A stretch of DNA of 21,406 nt from CAYPHA01 sp964410215 (GTDB taxonomy: Bacteria; Calditrichota; Calditrichia; Calditrichales; CAYPHA01), in the NCBI GenBank assembly GCA_964410215.1, contig CAYPHA010000073.1, forward strand, positions 1 through 21,406, written 5' to 3'. Shown here piece after piece: positions 6,412 through 13,936 of the stretch. The notes below the pieces were generated by a model. The model did not search any database. It worked only from the letters and a program-made list of their open reading frames with translations, and had not been told where the DNA came from. The position numbers and the translations under genes are program-made. How positions within the stretch are numbered: position 1 is the first letter of the stretch; every line of letters starts with the position of its first letter.

Positions 6412-9123
6412 TCAGGCCAGCTGGCGTTTCTTTGTCGTCACTTCATAGGACTCGATAATATCGCCAACCTTGATATCATTATAATTTTCCACCTGTATAC
6501 CGCATTCGAATCCGGCGGCAACCTCCCGCACGTCTTCCTTGAAACGCTTCAGCGAGGAGATATGACCGGTATAAATTTCAACATCGTCCCGGACGACACG
6601 GATTTTATTGTTCCGGGTAATCTTGCCGTTCAGCACATAGCATCCTGCGATCGTACCAATACGCGAGATCTTGAATGTTTCGCGAATTTCCACGGAACCC
6701 ACCAGATTTTCTTCCTCGGTTGGTTCGAGCAGGCCCTCGAGCGCCATTTTTACATCATTAATCGCATCGTAAACAACACGGTAGAGACGAATATCAACCT
6801 CTTCCCGGATCGCAAGATCCTTGGCTTTTGCATTCGCCCGGATATTAAAACCGATAATCACCGCTCCCGATGCTGTGGCCAGCAGAACATCGCTTTCGGA
6901 AATCGGGCCGACCGCTTTACGAATCACATTAACCTGTACTTCCTCGGTATTCAGCCTGATCAGTGAATCGGCCAGCGCTTCTGCGGAACCGTCCACATCC
7001 GCTTTAACGAGGATGTTCAGCTCCTTCACGTCACCACGCTTGATCTGTTCAGATATCTGCGCCAGTGTCATATGTTTAACCTTTTTGGCATCCTGCTCAC
7101 GGCGTAATTGCTGCCGGCGGGAGCTCAATTCCCGGGCACTCCGTTCATCCTTCATCACGATGAACCGGTCGCCGGCCTGCGGAACACCTATAAAACCGGT
7201 TACAAGCGCCGGTTGCGAAGGGCCAACGTCTTCCAGCCGTTCGTCCCGTTCATTCAGCAGGGCACGGACCTTGCCGTAAAACTGACCGGCGATAAAATTA
7301 TCACCGATGCGGAGGGTCCCCTTCTGGATCAGCACCGTCGCGATGGCTCCTTTACCTTTATCCAGTCGCGATTCAATGACATATCCGCTCGCCTGGCGTT
7401 CAGCATCGGCTTTGAGGTCCAGCATTTCAGCTTCAAGCAGTACTTTCTCCAGAAGTTCCGGAACACCCTGACCCGATTTAGCCGAAATTTCGGCCGCCTG
7501 GTATTCACCGCCCCAGTCTTCGACCAGCACATTGCGATCGGCGAGCTGCTGCCGGATACGCTCAGAATTGGCATTCGGTTTGTCAATTTTATTGATGGCG
7601 ATAACGATCTTCACGCCTGCAGCCCGGGCATGGTCCAGCGCCTCATCCGTCTGCGGCATCACCGCGTCATCCGCAGCAATAATCAAAATAACTATGTCGG
7701 TTACCTGTGCACCACGCGCACGCATGGCCGTAAAAGCTTCGTGACCGGGTGTATCGAGAAAGGTGACCCGTTTTCCCTCATACTCCACTTCGTATGCACC
7801 GATATGCTGGGTAATCCCGCCGGCCTCACCGCTGACGATATTACTGTGGCGCAGGTAATCCAGCAAAGAGGTCTTTCCATGGTCCACGTGTCCCATAATA
7901 GTGACAATGGGCGAGCGCGGCTTCATTTTTTCCGGATTGTCTTCTTCCTCCTCCACCATCTCTTCGACGAATTCAGCGACATTTTCTTCCTCTACACGGA
8001 AACCGTACTCTTCAGCAAGAAGCGTAATGGTATCGATATCGAGGCGCTGATTAATGGAAACGAGCAGACCCAGTTCCAGACATTTCTGAATGATTTCCGC
8101 GACGGGAACATCCATCAGGTTCGCCAGATCGTTTGCCGAAATAAACTCTGTAACCTGGATGACATTTTCTTCAATAATCTCCCCGTCATCCAGCTTAACT
8201 TTCTTCTGTCGTTTCGGCTTTTTGCCTTTACTGTCGAGAGAAGCCAGTGTCTTCTTGACGGTATCCTGGACTTCTTTCAGGTCGACCTGTTTTTTCTTCT
8301 GTTTTTTCGATTTACGCTTGCGACCGCCATCAGCCATTTCCGCTTCAAGGCTGCTGATATCCACTTTGGTAATGGGACGCTTGCGCCCATCCTTACGGAT
8401 CATTTCCAGGGCTTTGCGGCGTTTCCGTTCTTTTTCGGAAATGGTTTCATCTTCCTTGCCGCCTTTACCCTTCTTTTTCGATTTTTCCGCTTTTGCCTTC
8501 TGCTCTTCTTCCGTAAGCTCTTTTTGAGCCGGTTTTTTGCCTGCAGCCACCTCTTCTGTTTCTTTGGCTTTGCCCTTTTTTACGGCCGGTTTTTCAGGCT
8601 CCGGCGCTTTTGTTTCAGGCGCGGTTGTTTCCGTTTTTTCCTCTTCCGGTTTCCCGGCTGCTTCTTCAAGCGGCTTGCCGGTTTTCGCCCCTGTTTTTTC
8701 TTCTTCAGGTTTCCTAACCTCTTCAACCGTTTCAGGTTCTTCCACTTTTTTCCTGGGAGTAACCCGTTTTCTGACCGGTTTTTTCTCTTCCTGAGGTTTG
8801 AGCAGTGCCTCGGCACCATCTTCTATAGACTTTTTAAGGGCTTTCATATAGGCCGATTCCTGAACCTCTTCCGATTCGGCCTGGGCTGTTTCTTCACCCG
8901 CCGCCTGTGTTTCCTGGCTGTGTTTCCGGGCCTGCAGTTTATCCGCTTTTTCCTTATCCGTCGCGAACCGCTCCAGACATTCCAGATAAAGCGTTTCATC
9001 GATCGAGGAATTCGGGCCTGAGACATCCACTCCCTTTTGCTCCAGGAACTTGATAATCGTATCATGCCCGAGATTCAGCTCTTTACAGACCTTAAATATT
9101 TTATATTTCTTGCCAGCCGTCAT
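6412..9123 (-). CDS. infB: Translation initiation factor IF-2
   Basis: A 903-residue IF-2, the GTPase that places initiator fMet-tRNA on the 30S subunit and promotes subunit joining. Domains: an IF2_N module at the very N-terminus (KYKIFKVCKELNLG), a roughly 250-residue Lys/Glu/Pro/Ala-rich linker, a second IF2_N module (about 325-375), then the G domain with G1 GHVDHGKT (411-418), G2 GITQHIG (436-442), G3 DTPGH (457-461), G4 NKID (511-514) and G5 SAKSG (547-551), followed by domains II, III and IV. The frame extends six codons upstream to a TTG at 9141, but the ATG at 9123 has GGAG five bases before it and gives the normal MTAGKKYKIF start. It lies 27 nt after nusA. Confidence 0.98.
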   Translation of the reverse strand: MTAGKKYKIFKVCKELNLGHDTIIKFLEQKGVDVSGPNSSIDETLYLECLERFATDKEKADKLQARKHSQETQAAGEETAQAESEEVQESAYMKALKKSIEDGAEALLKPQEEKKPVRKRVTPRKKVEEPETVEEVRKPEEEKTGAKTGKPLEEAAGKPEEEKTETTAPETKAPEPEKPAVKKGKAKETEEVAAGKKPAQKELTEEEQKAKAEKSKKKGKGGKEDETISEKERKRRKALEMIRKDGRKRPITKVDISSLEAEMADGGRKRKSKKQKKKQVDLKEVQDTVKKTLASLDSKGKKPKRQKKVKLDDGEIIEENVIQVTEFISANDLANLMDVPVAEIIQKCLELGLLVSINQRLDIDTITLLAEEYGFRVEEENVAEFVEEMVEEEEDNPEKMKPRSPIVTIMGHVDHGKTSLLDYLRHSNIVSGEAGGITQHIGAYEVEYEGKRVTFLDTPGHEAFTAMRARGAQVTDIVILIIAADDAVMPQTDEALDHARAAGVKIVIAINKIDKPNANSERIRQQLADRNVLVEDWGGEYQAAEISAKSGQGVPELLEKVLLEAEMLDLKADAERQASGYVIESRLDKGKGAIATVLIQKGTLRIGDNFIAGQFYGKVRALLNERDERLEDVGPSQPALVTGFIGVPQAGDRFIVMKDERSARELSSRRQQLRREQDAKKVKHMTLAQISEQIKRGDVKELNILVKADVDGSAEALADSLIRLNTEEVQVNVIRKAVGPISESDVLLATASGAVIIGFNIRANAKAKDLAIREEVDIRLYRVVYDAINDVKMALEGLLEPTEEENLVGSVEIRETFKISRIGTIAGCYVLNGKITRNNKIRVVRDDVEIYTGHISSLKRFKEDVREVAAGFECGIQVENYNDIKVGDIIESYEVTTKKRQLA

Positions 9124-9128
9124 TGACT

Positions 9129-9132
9129 CTCC
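9129..9132 (-). promoter_or_regulatory. Ribosome binding site deciding the infB start
   Basis: On the minus strand GGAGAGTCAATG places GGAG five bases ahead of the ATG at 9123. This site would lie inside the coding frame if the TTG at 9141 were used, so it argues for the shorter protein. Confidence 0.8.
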
Positions 9133-9150
9133 AAAAATCAAAATGAATTA

Positions 9151-10422
9151 TTAACTCTCTTCTTCTTCCTCCGGCTCCTCATCCGGCTGATCCTGAGGAA
9201 TATTTTCAATGAGCTGGAGGATTTTTTCGGCTGTTTTCTCACCGATCCCCTGAATTTCCACCAGTCCTTCCAACCCGCGTTCTTTAACGTCGAACACGTC
9301 GACGACATCCGCGGCCATCAGTTTTTTCTTCAATGCTTCCGGAAATCCTTCGATTTCATCTAAAGTGATATACCCTTCTTCACTCTGTTTGGTATATTCC
9401 GACTCACGGATCGGTTCAATCTGAAAACCGGTCAGTTCCGAAGCCAGCTTCAGATTCTGTCCGCCTTTTCCGATAGCCAGGGAAATCTGGTCTTCCGAAA
9501 TAACGGCCACGGCCATTTTATCTTCCTTATTGACGATAATTTTAACCGGTTTTGCCGGCGTCAATGCCCGTGAAATAAAGATCTCCGGTTCCGATGAATA
9601 ATTGATAATATCGATTTTCTCGTTATTGAGTTCACGCACGATAGCCTGAATGCGCACCCCTTTCATACCGACGCAGGCACCGACGGCGTCGATACGGCGG
9701 TCAATGGACTCCACCGCAATCTTGGAACGTTCACCGGCTTCACGGGCTACCGTTTTAATTTCCACGATACCGTCATAGATTTCAGGCACCTCGAGCTCAA
9801 AAAGGCGGATCAGAAAATTTTTATCTGCCCTGCTCACGATAATTTCCGGCCCGCGCCCCTGGTTGCGTACTTCTTTGATCAGACAGCGTACCGTATTGCC
9901 GCGGCGAAGACGCTCATTGTAAATCTGTTCTTCCTTGGGAAGAAACACCTCGGTCTTATCCAGATTGATATAGATACCTTTTTTATGTATCTGGTGAATA
10001 TCGCCGATAATAATTTCCCCGATGCGGTGTTTGTATTCTTCCAGAATGTTTTCCCGTTCAAAGTCACGAATTTTCTGATTCAGATTCTGCTTGGCCGAAA
10101 CGATCAGGCGCCGCCCAAAAGAGATAGGATCGATAATTTCTACGATCTCCTCGCCCACCTCGGCATCCGGATCAATTTTGAGAGCCGCTTCCAGATCGAT
10201 CTCCGAAACCGGATCTTCCACCGTTTCCACAACCATCTTTTCCTGGTAGATCTCGATATCACCCTTATCGATATTGACGATCACATCAAAATTTTCACTG
10301 GAACCGTATTTTTTCTCAATCATTGCCGTAAAGATATTTTCCAGCATATCACGCAGGTTTTCTTTCTCGATTTTCTTATCCTTGGCAATCTGCGTGATCG
10401 CCTCCATAATCTCACTGTTCAT
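9151..10422 (-). CDS. nusA: Transcription termination/antitermination protein NusA
   Basis: A 423-residue NusA. It binds RNA polymerase and nascent RNA, modulating pausing, intrinsic termination and antitermination. Domains: N-terminal polymerase-binding domain (1-125), S1 (about 133-198), KH1 (about 200-278, GMKG loop at 252-255), KH2 (about 285-345, GKGG loop at 318-321), then one helix-hairpin-helix-type module (about 355-408, EIQGIGEKTAEKIL) and an acidic tail rich in Glu. It lacks the two acidic repeats of the E. coli protein, as most non-proteobacterial NusA proteins do. GGGAGG precedes the ATG at slightly long spacing. It is 24 nt downstream of rimP, the standard order. Confidence 0.98.
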   Translation of the reverse strand: MNSEIMEAITQIAKDKKIEKENLRDMLENIFTAMIEKKYGSSENFDVIVNIDKGDIEIYQEKMVVETVEDPVSEIDLEAALKIDPDAEVGEEIVEIIDPISFGRRLIVSAKQNLNQKIRDFERENILEEYKHRIGEIIIGDIHQIHKKGIYINLDKTEVFLPKEEQIYNERLRRGNTVRCLIKEVRNQGRGPEIIVSRADKNFLIRLFELEVPEIYDGIVEIKTVAREAGERSKIAVESIDRRIDAVGACVGMKGVRIQAIVRELNNEKIDIINYSSEPEIFISRALTPAKPVKIIVNKEDKMAVAVISEDQISLAIGKGGQNLKLASELTGFQIEPIRESEYTKQSEEGYITLDEIEGFPEALKKKLMAADVVDVFDVKERGLEGLVEIQGIGEKTAEKILQLIENIPQDQPDEEPEEEEES

Positions 10423-10446
10423 GGCGGTTTTTTATCCTCCCAAAAA

Positions 10447-10899
10447 TTACCATTTCAGTTTTATCTTAACCGTGTCGAGGTCCGCACGCCGGATGGCCTT
10501 CTCGCCTTGCGCTGCATCCTCCAGATAGATAAAATCTGCATCAAAACGGATCAACTGACCCGTTACCTGTTTTTTCCCTGATTCCTCCCGGACATATGCC
10601 ACGACATCCTGCCCGGTATTCTTCCTGAAATCAAAATCCGTTTTCAACGGCCTGTCCAGGCCCGGCGATGAAACATCCAGACGATAATTACGCGGGAAAC
10701 GATCGTCCATATCGATCCGGTCCATCAGCTCCCGTGACACCGTTTCGCATTCACCGAGTGTGATTCCCCTTTCCGAATCGGCATAGACCCGGAAAACCGT
10801 CTGCTTTTTATCCCCTTTCACTTCCAGATCGATGAGCTCTAAATCATGATCGCGGCAAACCCCTTCCGCCAGCGCCGCCACCTCCGTCTTCAGATCCAT
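10447..10899 (-). CDS. rimP: Ribosome maturation factor RimP
   Basis: A 150-residue RimP, needed for 30S maturation. Recognised from the N-terminal alpha/beta domain (MDLKTEVAALAEGVC, LELIDLEV) and the family signature YRLDVSSPGLDRPLK, followed by the C-terminal Sm-like domain. The same frame stays open far upstream, to 11337 inside the permease gene, but that extension is unrelated to RimP. The ATG at 10899 is preceded by CTGGAG at about 10 bases and matches the family start. It is the first gene of the translation/RNA operon, directly below the promoter and hairpin described separately. Confidence 0.95.
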   Translation of the reverse strand: MDLKTEVAALAEGVCRDHDLELIDLEVKGDKKQTVFRVYADSERGITLGECETVSRELMDRIDMDDRFPRNYRLDVSSPGLDRPLKTDFDFRKNTGQDVVAYVREESGKKQVTGQLIRFDADFIYLEDAAQGEKAIRRADLDTVKIKLKW

Positions 10900-10920
10900 T
10901 TCTAAAAATCTCCAGATAAC

Positions 10921-10945
10921 AAAAAAGTGGGTTCTCACCCACTTT
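10921..10945 (-). terminator. Intrinsic-terminator-like hairpin in the rimP leader
   Basis: On the minus strand AAAGTGGGT and ACCCACTTT form a perfect 9-bp stem (10937-10945 with 10924-10932) around a GAGA tetraloop, which fits the GNRA class. The stem runs straight into six Ts (10921-10926, the last bases shared with the stem). It lies about 60 nt after the permease stop and 22 nt before the rimP ATG. It can end the permease transcript, but a promoter just upstream also transcribes it, so it may act as an attenuator or 5' stabilising hairpin for rimP-nusA. Confidence 0.8.
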
Positions 10946-10957
10946 GTACAAATGAAA

Positions 10958-10986
10958 AATATAAGGACAAATTCAGGTGTTTGCAA
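10958..10986 (-). promoter_or_regulatory. Probable sigma70-type promoter of the rimP-nusA-infB operon
   Basis: On the minus strand a -35 element TTGCAA (10981-10986, 4 of 6 consensus) is followed after exactly 17 bases by a -10 element TATATT (10958-10963, 5 of 6). The region is AT-rich and lies just after the permease stop. The start point would be near 10951, giving a leader of roughly 50 nt that begins with the terminator-like hairpin and ends with the rimP ribosome site. Called by eye from motif fit and position. Confidence 0.6.
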
Positions 10987-11006
10987 GAAAAAGCTTTGTA
11001 AACCCG

Positions 11007-12356
11007 TTATATAGAACGTGTATTCCCAAGCCTGTTTTTCTGATATCTGTAGAAGGGATAGGAAACGAGCAGAATCAGGAAACCGATGAGAGATTCCAGC
11101 AGGCGGGTATACAGTATATTCAGCAGAATGAGTCCGCAGAGCAGCAGGTATATCAGCGTCGGTATGATAACCAGAAGGCGTTTCCCTTCGAACTGTTCCG
11201 GATGGCGGGCCAGCACTTTGAAGGTGATACTGCCTGAAAGGATCGAAAACATTAAAATCGCCCCTACCACGATCGTCAGCAGCTGTTCGAACGTCCCTGA
11301 TAACAGCAGGAGAATAGACCATCCGGCCTGCACCCACAATGCGACATAGGGTGTATCGTAGCGCCGATGGGTTTTTCCCAGGGCCGGCCAGAGAAAACGG
11401 TCTTCCCCCATGGCCTGGTAAATACGCGGGCCGGACAGGATGGTAGAATTCAAACTGCTCAGGATCGCAACCAGAATCATTATCGCAATTAGTTGCGTGG
11501 TCCCCTCACCCCATAACGCCCGGGCCACCAGGCTGGCGACGTTGATCTCGCCGGCCAGTTGCTCCAGAGGTACAACGCTCAGAAATACATAATTGACAGC
11601 CATATATAAAAGAACAATCACAATAATGCCGCTTATCAGCGCACGAGGAATGTTTTTCTTCGGATTTTCCACCTCACTGGCGATATAAACCACGGTGGTC
11701 CAGCCCATATAGGTAAACAAAACGGCCACAAGACCCGACGCGAAATCACCTATTCCGGGTGCCGCTGAAAAGGACGGCGGTACAAGTCTGACAGCTCCGC
11801 TGAACAAACCGGCCACCACGAAACCGGCCATAAGCAGGACAATACCCAGGGTCAGCGCCAGCTGTGTGCCACCACCCAGGCGGATACCGAGAAAGTTTAT
11901 ATAAGTCAGTCCCAGAATCAGTACGATCCCGATCAGCTTCAATCCACCGAATGCGACCAGGTAACCATATACATCCGCCTGCAGCCAAACCACCGAAAGA
12001 TCCCAGCCGGGAACGATATCATTAAAATAGTGTGCCGCCCCGATACCCAACGCTGCTATGGAACCCGTATACGTGATGAATATACCGGCCCAGCCGAACA
12101 GGTAGGCCAGGTAATCATGATAATAGGTCCGCAAATAGATATAGTCGCCGCCGTCATAGGGCATATCTTTAGCAAGCACCCCATATACCTGGGCTCCCGT
12201 ATAAGCATACAACGCCCCGATCAGCCAGGAAACGAGTATAAAGAACGGCTGTCCCACATTCTCAGCCAGAACACCGGTCGTTGTAAAGATACCGACACCA
12301 ATAATATTTCCAACGACAAGAGCAAATGCGGGCCAGAATCCAATTTTGGTTTTCAT
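11007..12356 (-). CDS. APC superfamily amino acid permease
   Basis: A 449-residue inner-membrane protein with about twelve hydrophobic segments. The first carries the unwound-helix signature GNIIGVGIF (16-24) that binds the substrate carboxylate in LeuT-fold APC transporters. The sixth-segment region reads FTYMGWTTVVYIASEV followed by NPKKNIPRAL, and the loop after segment eight has SGPRIYQAMGEDR; both are typical of the amino acid-polyamine-organocation family. The exact substrate cannot be read from sequence. The ATG at 12356 has AGAGG almost touching it, so initiation may be weak. It is probably a single-gene unit: a terminator lies upstream after sodA and another hairpin downstream before rimP. 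Confidence 0.9.
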   Translation of the reverse strand: MKTKIGFWPAFALVVGNIIGVGIFTTTGVLAENVGQPFFILVSWLIGALYAYTGAQVYGVLAKDMPYDGGDYIYLRTYYHDYLAYLFGWAGIFITYTGSIAALGIGAAHYFNDIVPGWDLSVVWLQADVYGYLVAFGGLKLIGIVLILGLTYINFLGIRLGGGTQLALTLGIVLLMAGFVVAGLFSGAVRLVPPSFSAAPGIGDFASGLVAVLFTYMGWTTVVYIASEVENPKKNIPRALISGIIVIVLLYMAVNYVFLSVVPLEQLAGEINVASLVARALWGEGTTQLIAIMILVAILSSLNSTILSGPRIYQAMGEDRFLWPALGKTHRRYDTPYVALWVQAGWSILLLLSGTFEQLLTIVVGAILMFSILSGSITFKVLARHPEQFEGKRLLVIIPTLIYLLLCGLILLNILYTRLLESLIGFLILLVSYPFYRYQKNRLGNTRSI

Positions 12357-12412
12357 GCCTCTAGATCAGATTTCCGAATTAGTGGTTCCAGATAAAAGTG
12401 TAATTTATTGGT

Positions 12413-12441
12413 TTTATGGCATGAATCCTAGTTTTGTTCAA
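12413..12441 (-). promoter_or_regulatory. Possible promoter of the permease gene
   Basis: On the minus strand TTGAAC (12436-12441, 4 of 6) lies 17 bases from CATAAA (12413-12418, 4 of 6), which is preceded by TGC, an extended -10 feature. The first bases of the -35 element coincide with the end of the T-tract of the SOD terminator. Start of transcription would be near 12406, about 50 nt before the permease ATG. Fit is moderate. Confidence 0.4.
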
Positions 12442-12471
12442 AAAAAAAGCCCGGAATTACGATCCCGGGCT
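12440..12471 (-). terminator. Rho-independent terminator after the superoxide dismutase gene
   Basis: On the minus strand AGCCCGG (12465-12471) pairs with CCGGGCT (12448-12454) across a 10-base loop and is followed directly by about nine Ts (12440-12448). The GC-rich stem plus long T-tract is a textbook intrinsic terminator, 23 nt after the SOD stop codon. Confidence 0.92.
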
Positions 12472-12494
12472 CTCATTTTCAGAAATTTTCCATT

Positions 12495-13121
12495 TTATCC
12501 GGAAAATTTCGCGTACAGGTCGGCAACCGCATTCCAGTTGATGACATTAAAAAATGCGTTGAGATATTCCGGCCTGCGGTTCTGATACTTCAGATAATAA
12601 GCATGTTCCCAGACGTCGACACCCAGTATCGGTGAACCCTTGAAATCAGAGATATCCATTATCGGATTATCCTGATTCGGCGTTGAACCGATGGCCAGTT
12701 CTCCGTTTCCATCGATGACCAGCCATGCCCAGCCGGAACCAAAACGGGTTACACCGGCATTGACAAACTGCTCTTTGAACTGATCAAAGGATCCGAATTT
12801 GGAATCGATGGCACCGGCCAGATCGCCGCCGGGCTGTCCGCCCTTGTTGGCACCCATCAGGCCCCAGAAAAAGGCATGGTTCCAGTGCCCGCCACCATTA
12901 TTCCGAACCGCACCGCGCACATCTGCCGGGATATCATTAATATTCCGGACCAGTTCGTCCAGTGATTTCGAACCGAGAGCATCGTGTTTTGCCACGGCAT
13001 CATTCAGTTTGCTTACATAAGCTCCGTGATGTTTTCCATGATGGATTTCCATCGTCTTCGCATCGATATACGGTTCCAGTGCATCATACGCATACGGTAA
13101 TTCAGGTAATACATGTGACAT
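12495..13121 (-). CDS. sodA: Superoxide dismutase, Mn/Fe family, Mn-type
   Basis: A 208-residue cytoplasmic enzyme that converts superoxide to oxygen and hydrogen peroxide. Metal ligands are His27 (in MEIHHGKHH), His82 (GGGHWNHAFFW), Asp169 and His173 (DVWEHAYY). Gln150 in STPNQDNPIM is the outer-sphere Gln typical of manganese enzymes; iron enzymes usually place it at the GGxH segment instead, so Mn or cambialistic use is expected. The ATG at 13121 is preferred to the one at 13127 because AGGAG lies seven bases before it, whereas only one base would separate it from the earlier ATG. It follows the DnaJ-like gene by 94 nt and ends at a strong terminator. Confidence 0.96.
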   Translation of the reverse strand: MSHVLPELPYAYDALEPYIDAKTMEIHHGKHHGAYVSKLNDAVAKHDALGSKSLDELVRNINDIPADVRGAVRNNGGGHWNHAFFWGLMGANKGGQPGGDLAGAIDSKFGSFDQFKEQFVNAGVTRFGSGWAWLVIDGNGELAIGSTPNQDNPIMDISDFKGSPILGVDVWEHAYYLKYQNRRPEYLNAFFNVINWNAVADLYAKFSG

Positions 13122-13128
13122 TTTCATT

Positions 13129-13133
13129 CTCCT
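13129..13133 (-). promoter_or_regulatory. Ribosome binding site deciding the sodA start
   Basis: AGGAG within AAAGGAGAATGAAAATG on the minus strand. Spacing is seven bases to the ATG at 13121 but only one to the ATG at 13127, so the second ATG is the likely start. Confidence 0.8.
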
Positions 13134-13180
13134 TTCTTACTATTTATCATTTCATTCTCTGCCTACTGTAAGCATTTTTT

Positions 13181-13200
13181 GCGTCATTTTATTCCGACGC
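13181..13200. repeat. Short dyad upstream of sodA
   Basis: GCGTC (13181-13185) and GACGC (13196-13200) are inverted repeats separated by ten AT-rich bases, in the 94-nt gap between the DnaJ-like gene and sodA. On the minus strand the spacer contains TAAAAT, a -10-like hexamer, but no matching -35 was found. The stem is followed by As, not Ts, so it is not a terminator. It could be an operator or chance. Confidence 0.3.
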
Positions 13201-13215
13201 CTTAAACGGAGAGCA

Positions 13216-13722
13216 CTAATTTAACCATTCCGACCGTAACTGATGATAAAGAATCTCTTCTTTGTCGATCTTTCCGCCGACCTTAAGTTCTATCTTTAAA
13301 TCACCCCTGGATTTACAGTCCGCAAAACCCATACCCGGAAAGGTAACCACATCACCCGTACGGCTGTTTTTCGGTATCTCAACCTCTATCGGCTCATCAT
13401 CCGGACCGCTGACCGTCGTTTTGCCGCCGTATAAGGCCAGCACCGGTGATACTTCTATCTTTCCTATAATATGCAGACCGTCCTTACGAAAGAACGGATG
13501 ATCGACAATACGTACCTTTAATAACAGATCTCCCAGTCCACCCTGCTCACCGCGCTCGCCCTGCCCTGTAAGGCGAAGGACTTTACCGTCCTGGGTTCCG
13601 GCTTTAATCTTCAGTTTTACCGTACTGCCGGAGGATGTTTTTAACGTAACGGCCGTACCATAGAGGGCCTGTCCAAGTGTCAGACTTAACCTGCTGTATA
13701 CATTATTGTCAGAACCTTCCAT
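13216..13722 (-). CDS. DnaJ C-terminal domain protein lacking J domain and zinc finger
   Basis: A 168-residue protein matching the two substrate-binding beta domains of DnaJ/CbpA: LSLTLGQALYGTAVTL (start of domain I), KIKAGTQDGKVLRLTGQGE, then GDLLLKVRIVDHPFFRKDG, and VLALYGGKTTVSGPD with the second KIPAG-like segment EIPKNSRTGDVV (domain II), ending in a short helix. The first residues (MEGSDNNVYSRLSL) go directly into domain I. There is no HPD-containing J domain, Gly/Phe linker or CxxCxGxG zinc motif, in the gene or upstream. A near-consensus Shine-Dalgarno eight bases before the ATG argues for an intact gene and not a 3' remnant. Without a J domain it cannot stimulate DnaK in the usual way; a holdase or partner role is inference. 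It is followed by sodA. Confidence 0.85.
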   Translation of the reverse strand: MEGSDNNVYSRLSLTLGQALYGTAVTLKTSSGSTVKLKIKAGTQDGKVLRLTGQGERGEQGGLGDLLLKVRIVDHPFFRKDGLHIIGKIEVSPVLALYGGKTTVSGPDDEPIEVEIPKNSRTGDVVTFPGMGFADCKSRGDLKIELKVGGKIDKEEILYHQLRSEWLN

Positions 13723-13936
13723 TGCATATTCCTCCTTTCGCTACAATTCTTTTCAATTGCCGTGCCAATCGTTATCAGAAAGAACAAACTCAGAAATAAC
13801 AATGCCTTATAACTCTTTTATGTTATCCGGGATAGAATGGTTCCACAAACGGGTATGTTAAATTGACATAGAAACCGGCATGTACGCCTGAAATCCTGTC
13901 AGAAGAAGCCGGCAAGATCGGGAAAAGCATGGGGAA
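13723..13936. other. Intergenic region between the DUF3108 gene and the DnaJ-like gene
   Basis: A 214-nt AT-rich gap, the longest in the window. It holds no open frame of note and no clear terminator for the upstream operon. Four copies of GTTAT/ATAAC occur at 13771-13775, 13796-13800, 13809-13813 and 13822-13826; the last three start 13 bases apart. On the minus strand TATAAG (near 13806-13811) is -10-like but has no convincing -35. A promoter for the DnaJ-like/sodA unit probably lies here but could not be fixed. Confidence 0.4.
13731..13738 (-). promoter_or_regulatory. Strong ribosome binding site of the DnaJ-like gene
   Basis: AAAGGAGG on the minus strand, eight bases before the ATG at 13722. 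It is one of the best Shine-Dalgarno matches in the window and supports the short J-less protein as the true product. Confidence 0.85.

Noticed and set aside
7108..9021. A 637-codon plus-strand open frame opposite infB
   Set aside because: It is the antisense shadow of the Lys/Glu-rich IF-2 linker: AAA and GAA codons read as TTT and TTC, giving a Phe-rich product with no domain. The minus-strand IF-2 is unmistakable.
10447..11337. RimP read as a 296-residue protein
   Set aside because: The upstream extension overlaps the permease gene in another frame, includes the terminator hairpin region and has no RimP similarity; the ATG at 10899 has a ribosome site and the family start.
13181..13200. 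GCGTC/GACGC hairpin as a terminator between the DnaJ-like gene and sodA
   Set aside because: Only five base pairs, a ten-base loop and followed by As on the transcribed strand; read-through into sodA is more likely.
13863..13868. A perfect TTGACA on the plus strand
   Set aside because: At 17 bases downstream there is GCCTGA, no -10 element, and no plus-strand gene follows.
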